Positions 1 through 12,240 of a stretch of 64,000 nt of DNA are shown piece by piece. The notes under the pieces are model-generated. The model was given only the letters and a program-made list of their open reading frames with translations. It had not been told where the DNA came from and searched no databases. A program made the position numbers and the translations under genes. The DNA lies in assembly GCA_029962745.1 (NCBI GenBank), contig CM057154.1, positions 28,803,763-28,867,762 of the forward strand. Direction: 5' to 3'. Positions within the stretch are counted from its first letter, which is position 1. Each line of letters begins with the position of its first letter. The DNA is from Echinometra lucunter. Lineage: Eukaryota > Echinodermata > Echinoidea > Camarodonta > Echinometridae.

Positions 1-404
1 GCGGCATGCGCCAAGATATCCACTGCATGCACATCAATACACTGTAATAATGTGCGTGAACGAGCTGAGCCCATAGAGTTACTTCTCTATGACCTTGGCT
101 GAGCCTGATCTTATCTGAAGGAGAAAAGAAAAAAAACAATGAAATACATAAGAAGAGAGAAGAAGATAGATGGATGGAAGAACAAATAAAAACATACGGA
201 CAAAGGAGAGGATAGATGAGAGGAAGAACAAAGAAATACATGAAGAAAGAACAGAGGATACAGAATTCATTGTATGCGTGTTTTTTTTTTTTTTTTTTTA
301 TCTATACCTTTCCCTTTTCTTTATGGACTTCTAGGCCTATGGATACATCTTTCTTTTTACATTTCTTTGGGCAATCCCCTCGTCTGTTTCTTCGCCTTCA
401 GTTC

Positions 405-698
405 CTTGAAGGCCCCTTTTCCTTCTGTATTTTTTTTTTTTTTTTTTTTTTTTTTGCTGGTCGTAATGCAAATGGGAGCTGAAAACAGAGAGATTCATAT
501 ATCTCTATATTTATTGCTGAACGAAACCTAGACTTTGAAACCATGTACAGCACGTTTGATGCAATTAATAGAAAAACTGCCTAGGTTTCGTTCAGCCATA
601 ATTTATAGAGATATATGAATCTCTCTGTTTTCAGCTCCCATTTGCATTACGACCAGCAAAAAAAAAAAAAAAATACAGAAGGAAAAGGGGCCTTCAAG
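405..698. repeat. Foldback (inverted-repeat) element upstream of BUD23
   Basis: The arm at 405-531 is repeated in inverse orientation at 581-698 around a 49-bp loop. Shared landmarks are AAGGCCCCTTTTCC, a poly(T)/poly(A) tract, GGTCGTAATGCAAATGGGAG and AACGAAACCTAG. Arm identity is very high apart from tract length, so the element is young or kept alike by conversion. No coding capacity. It sits 300 bp upstream of the BUD23 start codon, so it may border or overlap the promoter. No clear target duplication was found. Confidence 0.85.
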
Positions 699-1012
699 TT
701 TTCTTTGCCGATATAAGCATTGAGCTATTTTTGATATTTCAAAAAATATTAATGTATACGTTAAAATGTATATAGAGTATATCCTTGAAATATATAAAGA
801 GCAATAACAAAAAACAGTCAAAGGCGTAAATATTCTCACTCATGAATGAACGCCGACAATCAAATAACAACAACAACATAAGCTTCTTTGACACGAGTGT
901 CTTTTGGGGGAACGGATCCATGCTTTTGAAAAAAATTACATATTTATCGTCAAAGTTTATTTTGAGAAGATTACCAAGATTCCATAGTATCAAGCAACAA
1001 TATCACCTCACA

Positions 1013-4000
1013 ATGGCTTCAAATCGTAGACCAGAACATACAGCGCCTCCAGAAATGGTAAGGATAATTGAAACTAAATTTCTTGTCGCAAATCATATCT
1101 CAGTCCCATGTATTCAAAATGGTGTTTGTCTACTGTGGATTACCCGTTGAACTTTAGTTTAGAGGCCGCCCGAACGCTACGCGTAGTAGCGGAGTAGAGT
1201 AGAGTAGAGTATAGACCGAAGTGTTCTGTCTCTAACAGTCGTCGTTAGCCTCGTATTTTGGTAGGGTCGGCACTCCTCCTTTATAGAGACAGAAGCGCCC
1301 CAGTGCGTTGTCCATGCAATCTCATTGTGTTGGGCAGCGCAATGAAAAATTCTCTCAAATTAATGATTGTCACATTTTTTCATGGATGTGACATATATCA
1401 TAATACGGTATAGAGTATACAGTTTACCAATGTTTAGTCTTGTTTCTTCTCACTCATCATTTTCAGGTGAATTCAGGGTCCTAACGTTAGGTCCTCTCGG
1501 TTGAAAATCTTGCCGCAGCCAACCTCTATCTCTAGCTCTGTTCGCGCTCGCCTCCGCGCTTTTCGCAGGGAGTCGGAGATCAGCGAATTTGCGACTCGCA
1601 TTTCAACCGGCTGTATTCAAACGATCGACCACGTACGTACGTTTGGGCATATACGTACGAACGATGTTTTTGTTGTTGTTGTTTCGTATTGGTAGCTCGT
1701 TGATACGATTGTATGGTTGAAATGCTTGCTTTGCTCCGTTTAATGAGCTTCTTTTTTGGTGAAAAGCAGCCCGCACCATTTCACACGTAGGCCAGCCTGC
1801 ACGCGCTCTCCGACCATCGCTGCATGCACTCATGCCCATTGCATAGGGATACATAGGCAGCACATCCCCCGTCCCTTTTGGGGTCGAGTGCCCCCCCCCC
1901 CCCTCCCGGGTTTCAATTCCATCCCATTCCTTCTGTTGATCTAAGTTATCTTAGTTAAACATGTTAAACTTTTATTTTTTTTTTTTATCACTGCTTTTGC
2001 TCCTGTTTCACCTTGCATTCATGTAAGGGGATCTAACCTTGGATATGAAGGAGTCAGCCTAAGGTTGACAATGACATGGACAGTTGCAGTTTTGATAGAA
2101 TAATAACTAATTCCTTTTTGCTTTATTAATTTCAGTTTTATAACGATGAAGAGGCAAGGAAGTACACATCCAAGTAAGTAGACTCTTTGGAGTACATGTA
2201 CTGCTTTAGAATTGGTAAGGAATCAATTTTAGGTAGGCTTGCTACTTACACTAACAGGCAGCTTTGATACTTGGATCCTAAAAGCTAATACTCTTGGTCT
2301 GAACTCCCCAAGTCTACAAAATTACATAGGGCTCAATACAAACGACCCTAGAATTTCAATCTGAAATCCTTACTTATAAAAGTTAGTGTGGATTCTGCGG
2401 AGCCCTGGAAAAGATGATGTTGTTCTTGTACTCTACCTTTCTTACAGGATTTCTATCAAGGACACTAATTTGTATTGTAGTTTCAGTAAGTGAATTGCAA
2501 TTTTTTAAGGTACAACTATTTATCCCCCCCCCTCATCTACACCCTGCTTAAACTCTACCAGGAGGTATTGCTCAAATAGGATGCTCTGATTCTTTCTTCT
2601 TTCCCCCCCCCCATCTCATGCCTAATAATAGACCTCTTTACAAATTTTATGCACAGTTGTTTAACTAAAAGCTTGCCCAATCAGCTAATATATGCAAACT
2701 GAACATATCCAGATGCCATGATGTGTAATAGTTTAAATTGTCGTCGGCAAGCAAGGGTTCTGGAAAGAAACTTGCATGAATTTAATAAGCAAACAGGTCT
2801 ATCCATCTTGTATTGTACACTAAATTCTTACTCCATCCTTTTGAGTAACTTTGTATAACCTGTGAATCCAGTTCCAGAATGATCGAGATTCAGATGACTA
2901 TGTCTGAGCGGGCAATTGAACTCTTAGCACTTCCAGAGGACACACCTTCTTTCATTTTGGATATTGGGTGAGTTCATTTCAATTCAATTCATCCATTTAT
3001 TTGCAAATATTTCATCATAAGAATCGGTGATGTGTCTGAGTCCAGCCAGTCCGAGTCCGAGTCCTAGTCCTAGTCTGAGTCCGAGTCCGGCATGTCCGAG
3101 TCCGGGTCCGGCACATGTGCAGATGTATTACAGCACAATTAGAAAAACCAGTTAAAACCATTTGGATTTTCAACTGGTGTAAACTGGAATCAACTGGTAC
3201 CAGTTAAATCCATTTGACCGAACTGTTAGGCTATATGTGCCAGTTTGTACAGCTGGTTTCAACTGGAAATTACTTGTTCACATTAGACACCAGTTTATTC
3301 CAGTTGAAACCAATGGAATAAACTGGCAGACTCTAAAATTTGCCAGTCAATTCCAGTTGAAACTAGTGGAATAAACTGGACAGATTTTATACCAGTTCAA
3401 AACCACAGGACACAACTGGTAGATTTACCATTCGATTCCACCTGAAAGCAAAGAAATAAACTGGCATATTGAAATATACAAGTTGATTCCAGTTGAAACC
3501 AGTTGGAAAATGAGTCGATTTCAATGGGTTAATGGGGTTTATGGGGACCCATTGTTTCACTTTCCATGTTTGATTTAACTGGTTTCAATGTGTTTTATTA
3601 GTTTTAAGAGGAAATACACAAAGTTGGATGGATTAAGAACATTATTTTTTTTTCCATTTGTAAAAACGTGGACCTGGAGCTAATATCCAGTTTAAACCAT
3701 TTCCAGTTGAAACCACTATATTTAACTGGTGACTGCCTATTGTTGAATCCCGTAGAAAACTACCAGTTGAATACCAGTTGAAACCAATTAATTTGCAAAA
3801 GTGACTATTGGATTTGTGCAGATTCATATTGTAATGTAATATATTTGAATTTTCAGTGAATTTCTTAATCACTAATTATTTAGTCTTGTGTAATACCTTT
3901 CCAAAATACAAAGAAAGTAAAATCAACAATCATTATGACATTACATCAATTTGTATCAATAACAGGTAATTAAACATGAACAAGGAAATACATGTACTAA

Positions 4001-7000
4001 CCAGAACCTAAAGTGCATTCATTATATGAGGAATAGATTTGTCACTATTATGTAATTGGACAGACTGGAGGCAAACCAGTATATAGTTGTCATTGTACAT
4101 TGCACTAACAAACATGATTAGAACAATTAGCATAATATTAGTACCAGTTACCAATTAAGTTTCATAACTGGAAGCTAATTGGTTGTAAATGGTCATGACT
4201 GGTTCCAATTGGTATTCAGGTAAGGAATCCAGTTCAAACAACTGGAACTAGTTCCAGTTGATACCAATTAAGTGAACTGACTTCAATATGGAAATAGTTA
4301 TACTGGTCCTAACCGATACCAGTGGTTTCAATATGGACATTGGTGTACTGACTGAAAATGACATAACAATTTTTTGTTCACTTCTGGTCAAGATTATGTA
4401 CAGTATATCACCCACTCCACTTGAATATCTATTGCAAAAATGTTTGTTTCATACAAATTGACATAATAATTTTATGTTCAGTTCTGTTCAAGATCATGTA
4501 CAATATAGCACTCATGCTGATCTAATATCAAGAGGATTTGTATTTGTTATTTTTCTCCTTGTTTAGATGTGGCTCTGGTTTAAGTGGTGAAGCCTTGACG
4601 GAACAGGGTCAGCATTGGGTTGGATTAGACATTAGTTCGAGCATGTTAGGTAGGTGATGATATCAGCAGTATTCTTCAGTGGGACCATTCCATTATTTTT
4701 GTGAATTTGATGTTACATGTTTGTTTACCCTCTGAGGTGCAAGCAAAAAAAGATACATTTTGATGCATTTGCATTGCCATCAACATTAACTTCTGTGCAG
4801 ATGGTGATATCATTCTACTGGAGTGGAGATGGTACACAAATTACTAGTATGTGTTAGAATTGATCTTTGTGCCATTTAAAATGAATATATCTGTAAAACG
4901 TTTGGAGAACTTTATTTTTGTCCATTAATTCATAGATTAGAATATCTATTATGATTACCTATAGAAGGCATTTTAGCTGCAAAATAAAAAGCCGTATTTG
5001 CACACTACTCTGAATCCATAAAACCAGAGAGGGCAGCATCTGCCATGTTGCCCTCTTCCCTGACCACTGCCCTCAACAAAAGGGCAACATTTTGCTATAT
5101 TCCACTCTTTTTTGTCCGTGCGCAAATACAAAGATACACAATCCTGTAGATGCATTACAGATGACGCCATAAAAAGGTATTAGCCATAGGCCTCCTTGCG
5201 TGATTGAAATCAAATATCATTGAGCGCATAGAGTCAGTGGCGTATCTAGGGATCAAAACCCCCATGCCCAAACCTATCTACTTTATTGTACACTCGAGGG
5301 AGCGAAGCGACCGAGTGGAATTTTTTTTTTCTTTTTTTTTTCATTTTTAAGCGTAAAATTTCTTGCATATTTTACCCAGGAAATTTTGCAACTGACCACT
5401 ACAATAATATTGAGCGGTTGAGAAGTTCAAAGTTTGTACATTGATAGACGGTTTTCCATTCACTTCCTTCTAAAATTGGGAGTAAAATAAAATGAAAACC
5501 CTTCATAAAATAGGCCTAATCAAGGATTATGGCAAGTCGACTGAAAGGTGAGATTCCTTGTAAATGATGAATCTCTCAAATGCTGTTTTAGGCACTTTAT
5601 CCTATATTCGGGGTCGCATTATTGAGAGGGAGATAGAACTTCCATGATAAGCACAGCAAATTCACGACTATTACATTTTTATACATGTATTTCAAATTTT
5701 GAACCCTTTAAAAACCTATTTAAAAACTATACGTATACTGGCCATGGGGGAGCGAAATTACAAGATCCTGAAAGAAGCTAATTATACGAGGGAGCAGAGC
5801 GACCGAGCTTTAGAAATTTTTCACATTCTAAACCGTCAAAAACTGTATTTCTAGTGCATTTAGAATGCCGATGGGGGGGGGGGTGCATAAATGAGAGTTG
5901 AGATTTCTTTAAACTATTATAAACCTCTACAAATGCTCATGACAAATACATTTTTATTTTTCAATTTGGAAAACTTTAAAAAAAAGGTGTTTAAGAACTA
6001 TATACTGGGGCGGGAAATTACGAGAATATGAAAGAAAATAATTATGCGAGGGAGCAAAGCAACCGAGCTTAAGAAAATTTTTGCATTTTAAACCGTCAAA
6101 AACTGTATTTGTACTACATTTGCACTGCCGATGGGGGCGCATAATCCTTAAGGATTATGTTGTTTTTTTCTCCTCATTCTTCCTTTTTTTTTCTTTTTCT
6201 CTTTTGCATTTTTGCGCCTTCCCCCAAAGTGCCGCCTGGGGCACTTGCCCCCCCCCCTCCGCACCCCCCTAGATACACCACTGCATAGAGTGCGTGTAGA
6301 GAGATGATTTTTATTTCATTTTACATCATTTTCCCATGGGGTATACATAAACAGAATGATACTGACTGCATTGAATGAGATACAACCTATATTGCCCTCT
6401 CTAAATCCAATATTGCCCTCACGTTCACCTTGGGCAATATTGTATTCCGATCAGGCAATATACAGATTGGTATATCATTCAGTGCCAGTCAATCTTATAT
6501 AATTATCTACCTTTCAGACATAGCTATAGAGAGGGAAGTTGATGGTGACGTCTGCTTGGCTGATATGGGCCAAGGGATCTTCTTCAAGCCAGGAACATTT
6601 GATGGTGCAATCAGGTCAGCATGAAAAAAAAAAACATTTATGACCAAATTAAAATCTCATCTTCCTGTGAATTTTGTGTGCAGCAGCTTGAAAGTCATCT
6701 AACATATGGCTATGAAATGGCAAAAACTGTTTGAAATATCCTTTGAACAGTTATTCACACAGTTCACGAAGAAGCTTTATTTGAATCAGCATATATGAAC
6801 AACCTAAGTAAAACTTTCTGGAAAAAGTGTTTTACTTTGTTTTAGAAGGTGATAAAATCATCCCAGATTATTTTAAGGAAAAAATTATTAGTATTAAGGT
6901 AGGGAAGTTAATATTCATTTCAATAAGAATAATGAGATTTTATTACAACATTCCTACTCTCTTGGTAAGGAGAGGAACATATTCTAGTGACATTTTCAAT

Positions 7001-10000
7001 ATCCCTGTGTTATTCAGCCCCTCATCTTTTTGTATTGATTTTAGGCATGCATTTTCAAAAGTATATCGAAGTGAGAATGGATAACACTGTAGAAAATCTG
7101 AATAATTTTATTTATTGATTGTATCTGTTATTGACAGTATATCAGCTCTTCAGTGGCTCTGTAATGCAGACAAGAAATCACATCATCCTCCCAAGAGGTT
7201 ATACAAGTTCTTTTCTACCCTCTATGGTGCACTGGTAAAAAAACTGCTTTACTGTTTATTCAGATTATACCATGATACTAGTTAAAATGTGTGATTATTA
7301 TTCATATGACAACACAGCTTCCATTTTATGATAATTGATCAGAGTTGGCCTTCTTCACAGGTGTATTACTATATAAACTGCACCCAGTACAACACTTTGA
7401 TGGGGGGGGGGGGGGGGGGGGGGAAGGAGTGGAGGCAGTTAAGGTGCCATGTGGCATCCTGTATTTGTTTGTCATCTGCCTGAGCCAGCTACAGACCTCC
7501 CAACCATTCTGAATTTGGAGGAAAGAATCTGAATTTTGACCAATCCAAGCTCTTGTTTCGATATGATTTTTATGCCTCCGCCCACCGTAGGTGGTTGCCG
7601 GAGGCATTATGTTTTCGGGTCGTCCGTCCGTCCGTCCGTCCGTCCCGTTTTCGTTCTTGCGATAACTTAAGAACCGTTTGACGGATCAACTTCAAACTTG
7701 GCTCGTGTATGCATATGGGAGGGACAATGATCTGATTAGATTTTGGAGTCTCAAGGTCAAAGGTCAAGGTCATAGAGCTAATAATACACATAAAAATGGC
7801 TCGTTCTCGCGATAACTTAAGAACCATTTGATAGATTGGCTTCAAACTTGGCTCATGTATGCACATGGAAGGGACAATGATCTGATTAGATTTTGGGGTC
7901 ACAAGGTCAAAGGTCAAAGGTCATAGAGGTCATTATGTACATAGAAATGGTTCCTTTTCAGCATAACTCAACAACCATTTGACCGATCAACCTCAAACTT
8001 GGCACAGGTATGCATATGGGAGGGAAAATTATCTGATTAGATTTTGGAGTCTCAAGGTCAAAGGTCAAGGTCATAGAGGTAATAATACACTTAAAAATGG
8101 CTCGTTCTCGCGATAACTTAAGAACCATTTGACAGATTGGCTTCAAACTTGGCTCATGTATGCACATGGAAGGGACAATGATCTGATTAGATTTTGGGGT
8201 CACAAGGTCAAAGGTCAAAGGTCATAGAGGTCATTATGTACATAGAAATGGTTCCTTTTCAGCATAACTCAACAACCATTTGACCGATCAACCTCAAACT
8301 TGGCACAGGTATGCATATGGGAGGGAAAATTATCTGATTAGATTTTGGAGTCTCAAGGTCAAAGGTCAAGGTAATAGAGGTAATAATACACTTAAAAATG
8401 GCTCGTTCTCGCGATAACTTAAGAACCATTTGACAGATTGGCTTCAAACTTGGCTCATGTATGCACATGGAAGGGACAATGATCTGATTAGATTTTGGGG
8501 TCACAAGGTCAAAGGTCCAAGGTCAAAGATGTCATTGTATAAATGAAAATAAAGCAACATGAAGTGCCATTTATTTCTGATCTGGTAATGGCGGAGGCAT
8601 AAAGTTCGACCACGCGTGGTCGAAGATTCATCTAGTTCTATTTTTCTTGATAAATTAGTACAAACTCCTATGGGAAATGCTGTTTCTTTCCTAATTTTAA
8701 GCAAAATCATCTTTTTTTTTCAGTCAGAAAGGTTGGAAGGTCTGCAGCTTAGCTGTCTTTTTCTTATCTTCTACATGTAGCTTAGAGATTTTATGACTTT
8801 GAAATGCTTCAGCGCATTTGTTGTTTTGAAATATACATACGTGATATGTAGTACCATCTGAGCTGTAGGGCACCAATTTGATTGGCTTATATTGGTATGA
8901 CCAGCTGTCAACATGTGTTGATACTTGACATGATTATTGTTTGCACTTGCACTATAAATACCCCTCCTCCCACCCCCCCCCCACCCCCTGTAAAACAGGT
9001 GGGAATATAGAAATTTTTGTCCCTCTTACTTGATTTTGCACTTTAAAGACACTCAGTCGTGGGCGTTCATGGGGAATTTGACACATCATAGTTGCTTACC
9101 CAGTAACAGGTGTTGTCCATCACTATGAGTTTTATGACCAACAGACCTTATGTAATGCTCTGTATATTCCACCCTTTGCCCCATGTGGCAAAGTTATTAT
9201 CTCACTTTCCCTGGCCCGAGAATGCCCGAAGCAGGCCGAAGAATGTTTATATTATTGTGGGATAGCTTGTTTTGCTGTGCTCCAGAAATGTAGCTCTATT
9301 ACAGATATTTCCAGTGCTTTTCACAAAGTCTGGTGTCAGCAAATTATGATCCACTCCCCATGAAAGCCCACGACTGAATATCTTTAAAGACTTACATGTA
9401 CAGTCATGGACTTTCGTGGGGAATTTGACACCATTCGAGTGCTCACCCCGTACCAGGTGTTGTCCATCTCCCAGTATGGAATCGAGTTTTATGACCAACA
9501 GACCTTATGTAATGCTCTGTATATTCCATCCATTGCCCCATATAGTAAAGTCATTATCTCACTTTCCCTGGCCCGACAATGCCCGAAGCAGGCCGAAGAA
9601 TGCCTATGGAGGGACAGTTTTTTTGCTGTGCTCCAGATATGTCGCTCTATTACAGGTATTTAAAGAGCTTTTCGCAAAGTCTGGTGTCAGCAAATCATGA
9701 TCCACTCCCCATGAAAGCCCACGACTAAGTGTCTTTTACACTCTCACTTTTGTCCTGCCTAGCAACTCTTCACATTCACATCTCTGTGATGTGAAAGATG
9801 TAGATCATGTGCTTCAGATATTGGTGATGTGTTTTGTTTCCTTCTTTTCAGAGGAGGGGTAGTAAGGCTGTCTTTCAGTTTTATCCAGAGAATCCCAGTC
9901 AGCTGGAACTCATCACATCGCAGGCAATGAGGGCGGGCTTCACAGGTGGACTGGTTGTAGATTATCCTAACAGCACAAGAGCAAAAAAGTGATTATATTC

Positions 10001-12240
10001 TTTCTTATCACTACAGAGAAAAAACAATACCTTGGTCTTGGATATATGAAGTGAAATATATTTTTTCTCTTCTATGTTTGTATTACTTTTTTTTTTTTTT
10101 TAATATCAAACTTTATTATTTAATATTATTTTCTGATATATGCTTGAATTTTGTGTAGTTATTGTAAAGACCCTAGGCATTAGGCTCTCATGGGAATATG
10201 ACAACATTCAGGTGTTCACCAAGTGTCGTCAGTCACCCAGTGTGAACGTTAGATTTATGATCAACAGGCCTTATGTAATGCTTTACATTTTCCACCCATC
10301 ACTCCATATGGTAAAGTCATTCTCTTACATTTACCTCGCACCAAACACTCTCTGAGAGATCAGTTTGTTGATGAGTTCATTGTTTGTGAGACTTGAAAAT
10401 CAGTTATTTCCGGTGCTTTCCACCAAGTTTGGTGCGAATTATGACCTACTGCACATGGAAACTGACAACCCAGTGCCTTGAAGCTAAATGTGAATACAAA
10501 CTTGATTTTAGAATAAATCAAGAGAATTTAAATACATCTATATAAATATCATTTGAGTACGACTGATTATCTTATACCATTTTCTACTACTTGTGTTTAC
10601 TTGGTGTTCATTTCAGTTAATTAGTTCATTGTTTTTCGTCTTTTTCTTTCAGAATGTTCTTATGTTTGTTTGCTGGGGTTTCAAATCCAACACTACCAAA
10701 GGTATGTTGACGTGTAACGAAAACTAAAACAAAAGAAACTCTTGTTTATTAAAGACATTGGCTGAGTGTCCTAGTGAATCGAATTTTCTCTTCAAACTTG
10801 CATTATTGATATTTTTTGGACTGCTGTATTGTTGCATCAGTTCACTGTTTATTTCAAGGGATATACTCTACTCTGATAATAAACTGCAAAGGCGCAGTGC
10901 CACTCGAATAGAGAAAATTGCTTCCTCCCCTTCTGTTCCCCCACCCCCAATATAATTCTAACCATTTGCATGAATGATTTTAACATTTTCATTTTTTTTT
11001 CTATGTAGGTTTGTGATACTGTTAATAGAAAGAATGACTTGCTCCATCTTTCTCTCTCACCTTATACTTATAGTTCTCTCACTGTTTCTCTCTTTCTCTA
11101 ATTCCCCTCCCTCCCTCTCTCTCTTTCTTTCTCTCTTTTGATTATCTATAGTATGCTCTCATCTCTTTTGTACGAAGGCACTTGATTAGAGAAAATGCCC
11201 CCCTTCTTTCTCTCTCCCTCTCCTTCCCTCTGTCTCTGTTTTACCCAGTTGCATAAAAAAATTCAACCATTGGTGCAGACTGGGGGGGGGGGGGTTATTC
11301 TGCCATCTCCCCTGCTATTTACACCCCTGATTTTAACAATTTCATCCCCTTTTTTCTACTATGTAGGCTCTTGGTACAGGTAATGGGAGAAATGTAGCTA
11401 CGGAGGCTTCGTTCACAGACTCCAGGATGAGGTATAGAAACATGAAGGGAAAGAGCATAAAGAAGAGTAGAGATTGGATCAAGGAGAAGAAAGAGCGAAG
11501 GAGAAGGCAAGGGAAAGGGTAAGCTGATAGAAGTCAAAAGCTGTGTGTTGACATTATGTTGACTGTTGACATTATAGCAAAAGGAAAGGAAAGTTAACCT
11601 TGATTATAAAGTTTAACCTGTTGACTACTGAATACCCTAGTTCCCATAGGTTTAGTTCAGGAACTTTCCGGATCCAGCAGGCAACGGGTTGATAGAGAAA
11701 AGCTGGAAAAATGAGTGTAAGAGATTTTGAGGAGAAGCCTATGAAGAATTTTTTTTTTTCTTCAATTTTTGTAATTTTGAATTATTTGTGTAAAACTAAG
11801 TAACTAAGTATGATTTTATTTGTTAGTTAGTCTCCATTTGTTTTGTACGAAGTGTTTGATAAATTCAGTATATTCCAGGAAGAAGTTTCTCATACTCTTG
11901 GCCAGAGTATATCATTTGAAAGATGCTCCTATGGGTCCTCCTCTTAATGAACCAAAACTTAAGAATAATGGTATTTGAAAAAAAAAAAAAAAAAAAAAAA
12001 ATCTGTGAAATATTTTTACTGTTTAGTTTTCTGTGAAATCTAATTAGATCCATTACATTCTTATAACTAGAATTAAGCTTCAGTACACATGAGCTTAATC
12101 TTCCCTTTACGTCTTGTCCCTAGACCTTGTCTATAAATTAGTCACGTTTCGTGAGTTTCATCTTTTCTTGAAATCATCACAGGGAGGTGAGGCCAGACTC
12201 CAAGTACACAGGAAGGAAACGATCGGGAAAGGCCTTCTGA
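1013..12240 (+). CDS. BUD23: 18S rRNA (guanine-N7) methyltransferase BUD23 (WBSCR22), ten coding exons
   Basis: The product is the S-adenosylmethionine-dependent enzyme that N7-methylates a guanine of 18S rRNA during 40S subunit maturation; in known systems it acts with TRMT112 in the nucleus. Coding exons: 1013-1057, 2136-2173, 2872-2967, 4567-4649, 6518-6614, 7138-7234, 9852-9988, 10653-10701, 11367-11518, 12183-12240. All introns are GT-AG and all phases agree, giving 283 aa; human BUD23 is of about the same length. Exon 1 starts [15 protein letters not shown], close to the vertebrate N terminus, which fixes the start. SAM motif I (LDIGCGSGLSG) spans exons 3-4, followed by [22 protein letters not shown] and [10 protein letters not shown] lie in exons 5-6 and VVDYPNS in exon 7. 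The basic C-terminal WBS_methylT tail is in exons 9-10 ([16 protein letters not shown], then YTGRKR). The donors of exons 5 (GTCAGC) and 7 (GTGATT) are weak. The 5' UTR limits are not visible. Confidence 0.95.
3042..3112. repeat. Degenerate TCCGAG hexamer microsatellite
   Basis: About 70 bp of GAGTCC/TCCGAG hexamers with T/C variants, in BUD23 intron 3, immediately before the CCAGTT motif cluster. No coding role. Confidence 0.8.
3146..4330. repeat. Dense cluster of CCAGTT / AACTGG motifs in BUD23 intron 3
   Basis: More than twenty copies of the hexamer CCAGTT or its complement AACTGG occur in about 1.2 kb, often as CCAGTTGAAACCA followed within 20 bp by TGGAATAAACTGG. Around 3290-3530 the copies have a loose 50-60 bp period; farther along they are more scattered, as in 3700-3790 and 4140-4330. 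Both orientations alternate, so the region is rich in short imperfect hairpins. CAGTTG/CAACTG fits both a CANNTG E-box and a Myb-type YAACNG core, but the pattern could equally be the decayed remains of a short-period satellite. Confidence 0.7.
5235..6283. mobile_element. Non-autonomous hAT transposon with 8-bp target duplication
   Basis: The ends are CAGTGGCGTATCTAGGG (left) and CCCTAGATACACCACTG (right), flanked on both sides by CATAGAGT (5227-5234 and 6284-6291). An 8-bp duplication and CAGTG-type termini are the hAT hallmark. The interior has no transposase. It holds about three diverged repeats, each with a GAGGGAGC(G/A)AAGC(G/A)ACCGAG-like core near 5295, 5790 and 6050. The same core in inverse orientation fills the larger hAT at 36.0-38.5 kb, so the two are related. 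It lies in BUD23 intron 4. Confidence 0.85.
7402..7423. repeat. Poly(G) run of about 22
   Basis: Uninterrupted G tract in BUD23 intron 6; the length is likely unreliable in the assembly. Confidence 0.85.
7492..8744. mobile_element. Inverted-repeat MITE split by a later insertion
   Basis: The left end CAGACCTCCCAACC (7492) and right end GGTTGGAAGGTCTG (8744) are inverted repeats. Removing 7571-8635 leaves a ~190-bp element matching, in inverse orientation, the uninterrupted copy at 13279-13433. Flanks CAGCTA and CAGCTT suggest a 5-6 bp target duplication. It lies in BUD23 intron 6. Confidence 0.8.
7571..8635 (+). mobile_element. Helentron-like (HINE/pearl-type) non-autonomous element with tandem core repeats
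   Basis: In order: subterminal repeat ATGCCTCCGCC (7572-7582); a GTCC microsatellite (about 7619-7645); six ~150-bp core repeats (starting near 7650, 7800, 7953, 8101, 8254 and 8402); the inverse subterminal repeat GGCGGAGGCAT (8590-8600); a perfect 20-bp palindrome (8605-8624); and a CTAG end followed by T (8632-8636). Subterminal repeats, a microsatellite, core repeats and a 3' stem-loop are the known layout of Helentron-derived HINE/pearl elements. Core units 3-4 and 5-6 form two almost identical ~301-bp dimers, a recent expansion. Each unit ends in AGGTCAAAGGTCA or a near match. No protein is encoded. The exact 5' base is uncertain by a few T residues. Confidence 0.75.
9041..9388. mobile_element. 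Inverted-repeat MITE, copy 1 of 3 in BUD23 introns
   Basis: The ends CTTTAAAGACACTCAGTCG and CGACTGAATATCTTTAAAG are inverted repeats, continuing inward as TGGGCGTTCATGGGGA and TCCCCATGAAAGCCCA. The ~300-bp interior is shared with copies 2 and 3. A reading frame (TATGACCAACAGACC onward) stays open through most of copies 1 and 2, but it has no start codon or recognisable domain and is not open in copy 3, so it is taken as non-coding. Confidence 0.8.
9397..9740. mobile_element. Inverted-repeat MITE, copy 2 of 3
   Basis: Follows copy 1 head to tail with the same orientation. The left end is degraded (CAGTCATGGACTTTCG) and the right end CCCACGACTAAGTGTCTTTTA is kept. About 85-90% identical to copy 1 by eye, including CAACAGACCTTATGTAATGC. 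It lies just before BUD23 exon 7. Confidence 0.8.
10160..10485. mobile_element. Inverted-repeat MITE, copy 3 of 3, diverged
   Basis: Same order of landmarks as copies 1 and 2 (TCATGGGAATATGACA, GGCCTTATGTAATGCT, CCATATGGTAAAGTCATT, CCAAGTTTGGTGCG) but clearly older. It is in BUD23 intron 7, on the other side of exon 7. Termini are worn (TAAAGACCCTAG and CCCAGTGCCTTGA). Confidence 0.7.
11614..11692. mobile_element. Short TTAA-flanked inverted-repeat element, degraded
   Basis: TTAACCTGTTGACTACTG at the left and CAACGGGTTGA at the right are inverse. The interior CCCATAGG matches the 57227-57298 element. The right flank TTGA looks like a mutated TTAA. The piggyBac-like assignment rests on TTAA plus CC(C) ends only. 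It lies just after BUD23 exon 9. Confidence 0.5.

Noticed and set aside
842..1150. 102-codon ORF overlapping BUD23 exon 1
   Set aside because: It is in the BUD23 frame at the start codon, but the upstream part is probably 5' UTR and the downstream part reads into intron 1 after the GTAAGG donor.
7571..8635. CRISPR-like array
   Set aside because: Adjacent ~150-bp tandem units without spacers in animal DNA; explained as core repeats of a transposon.
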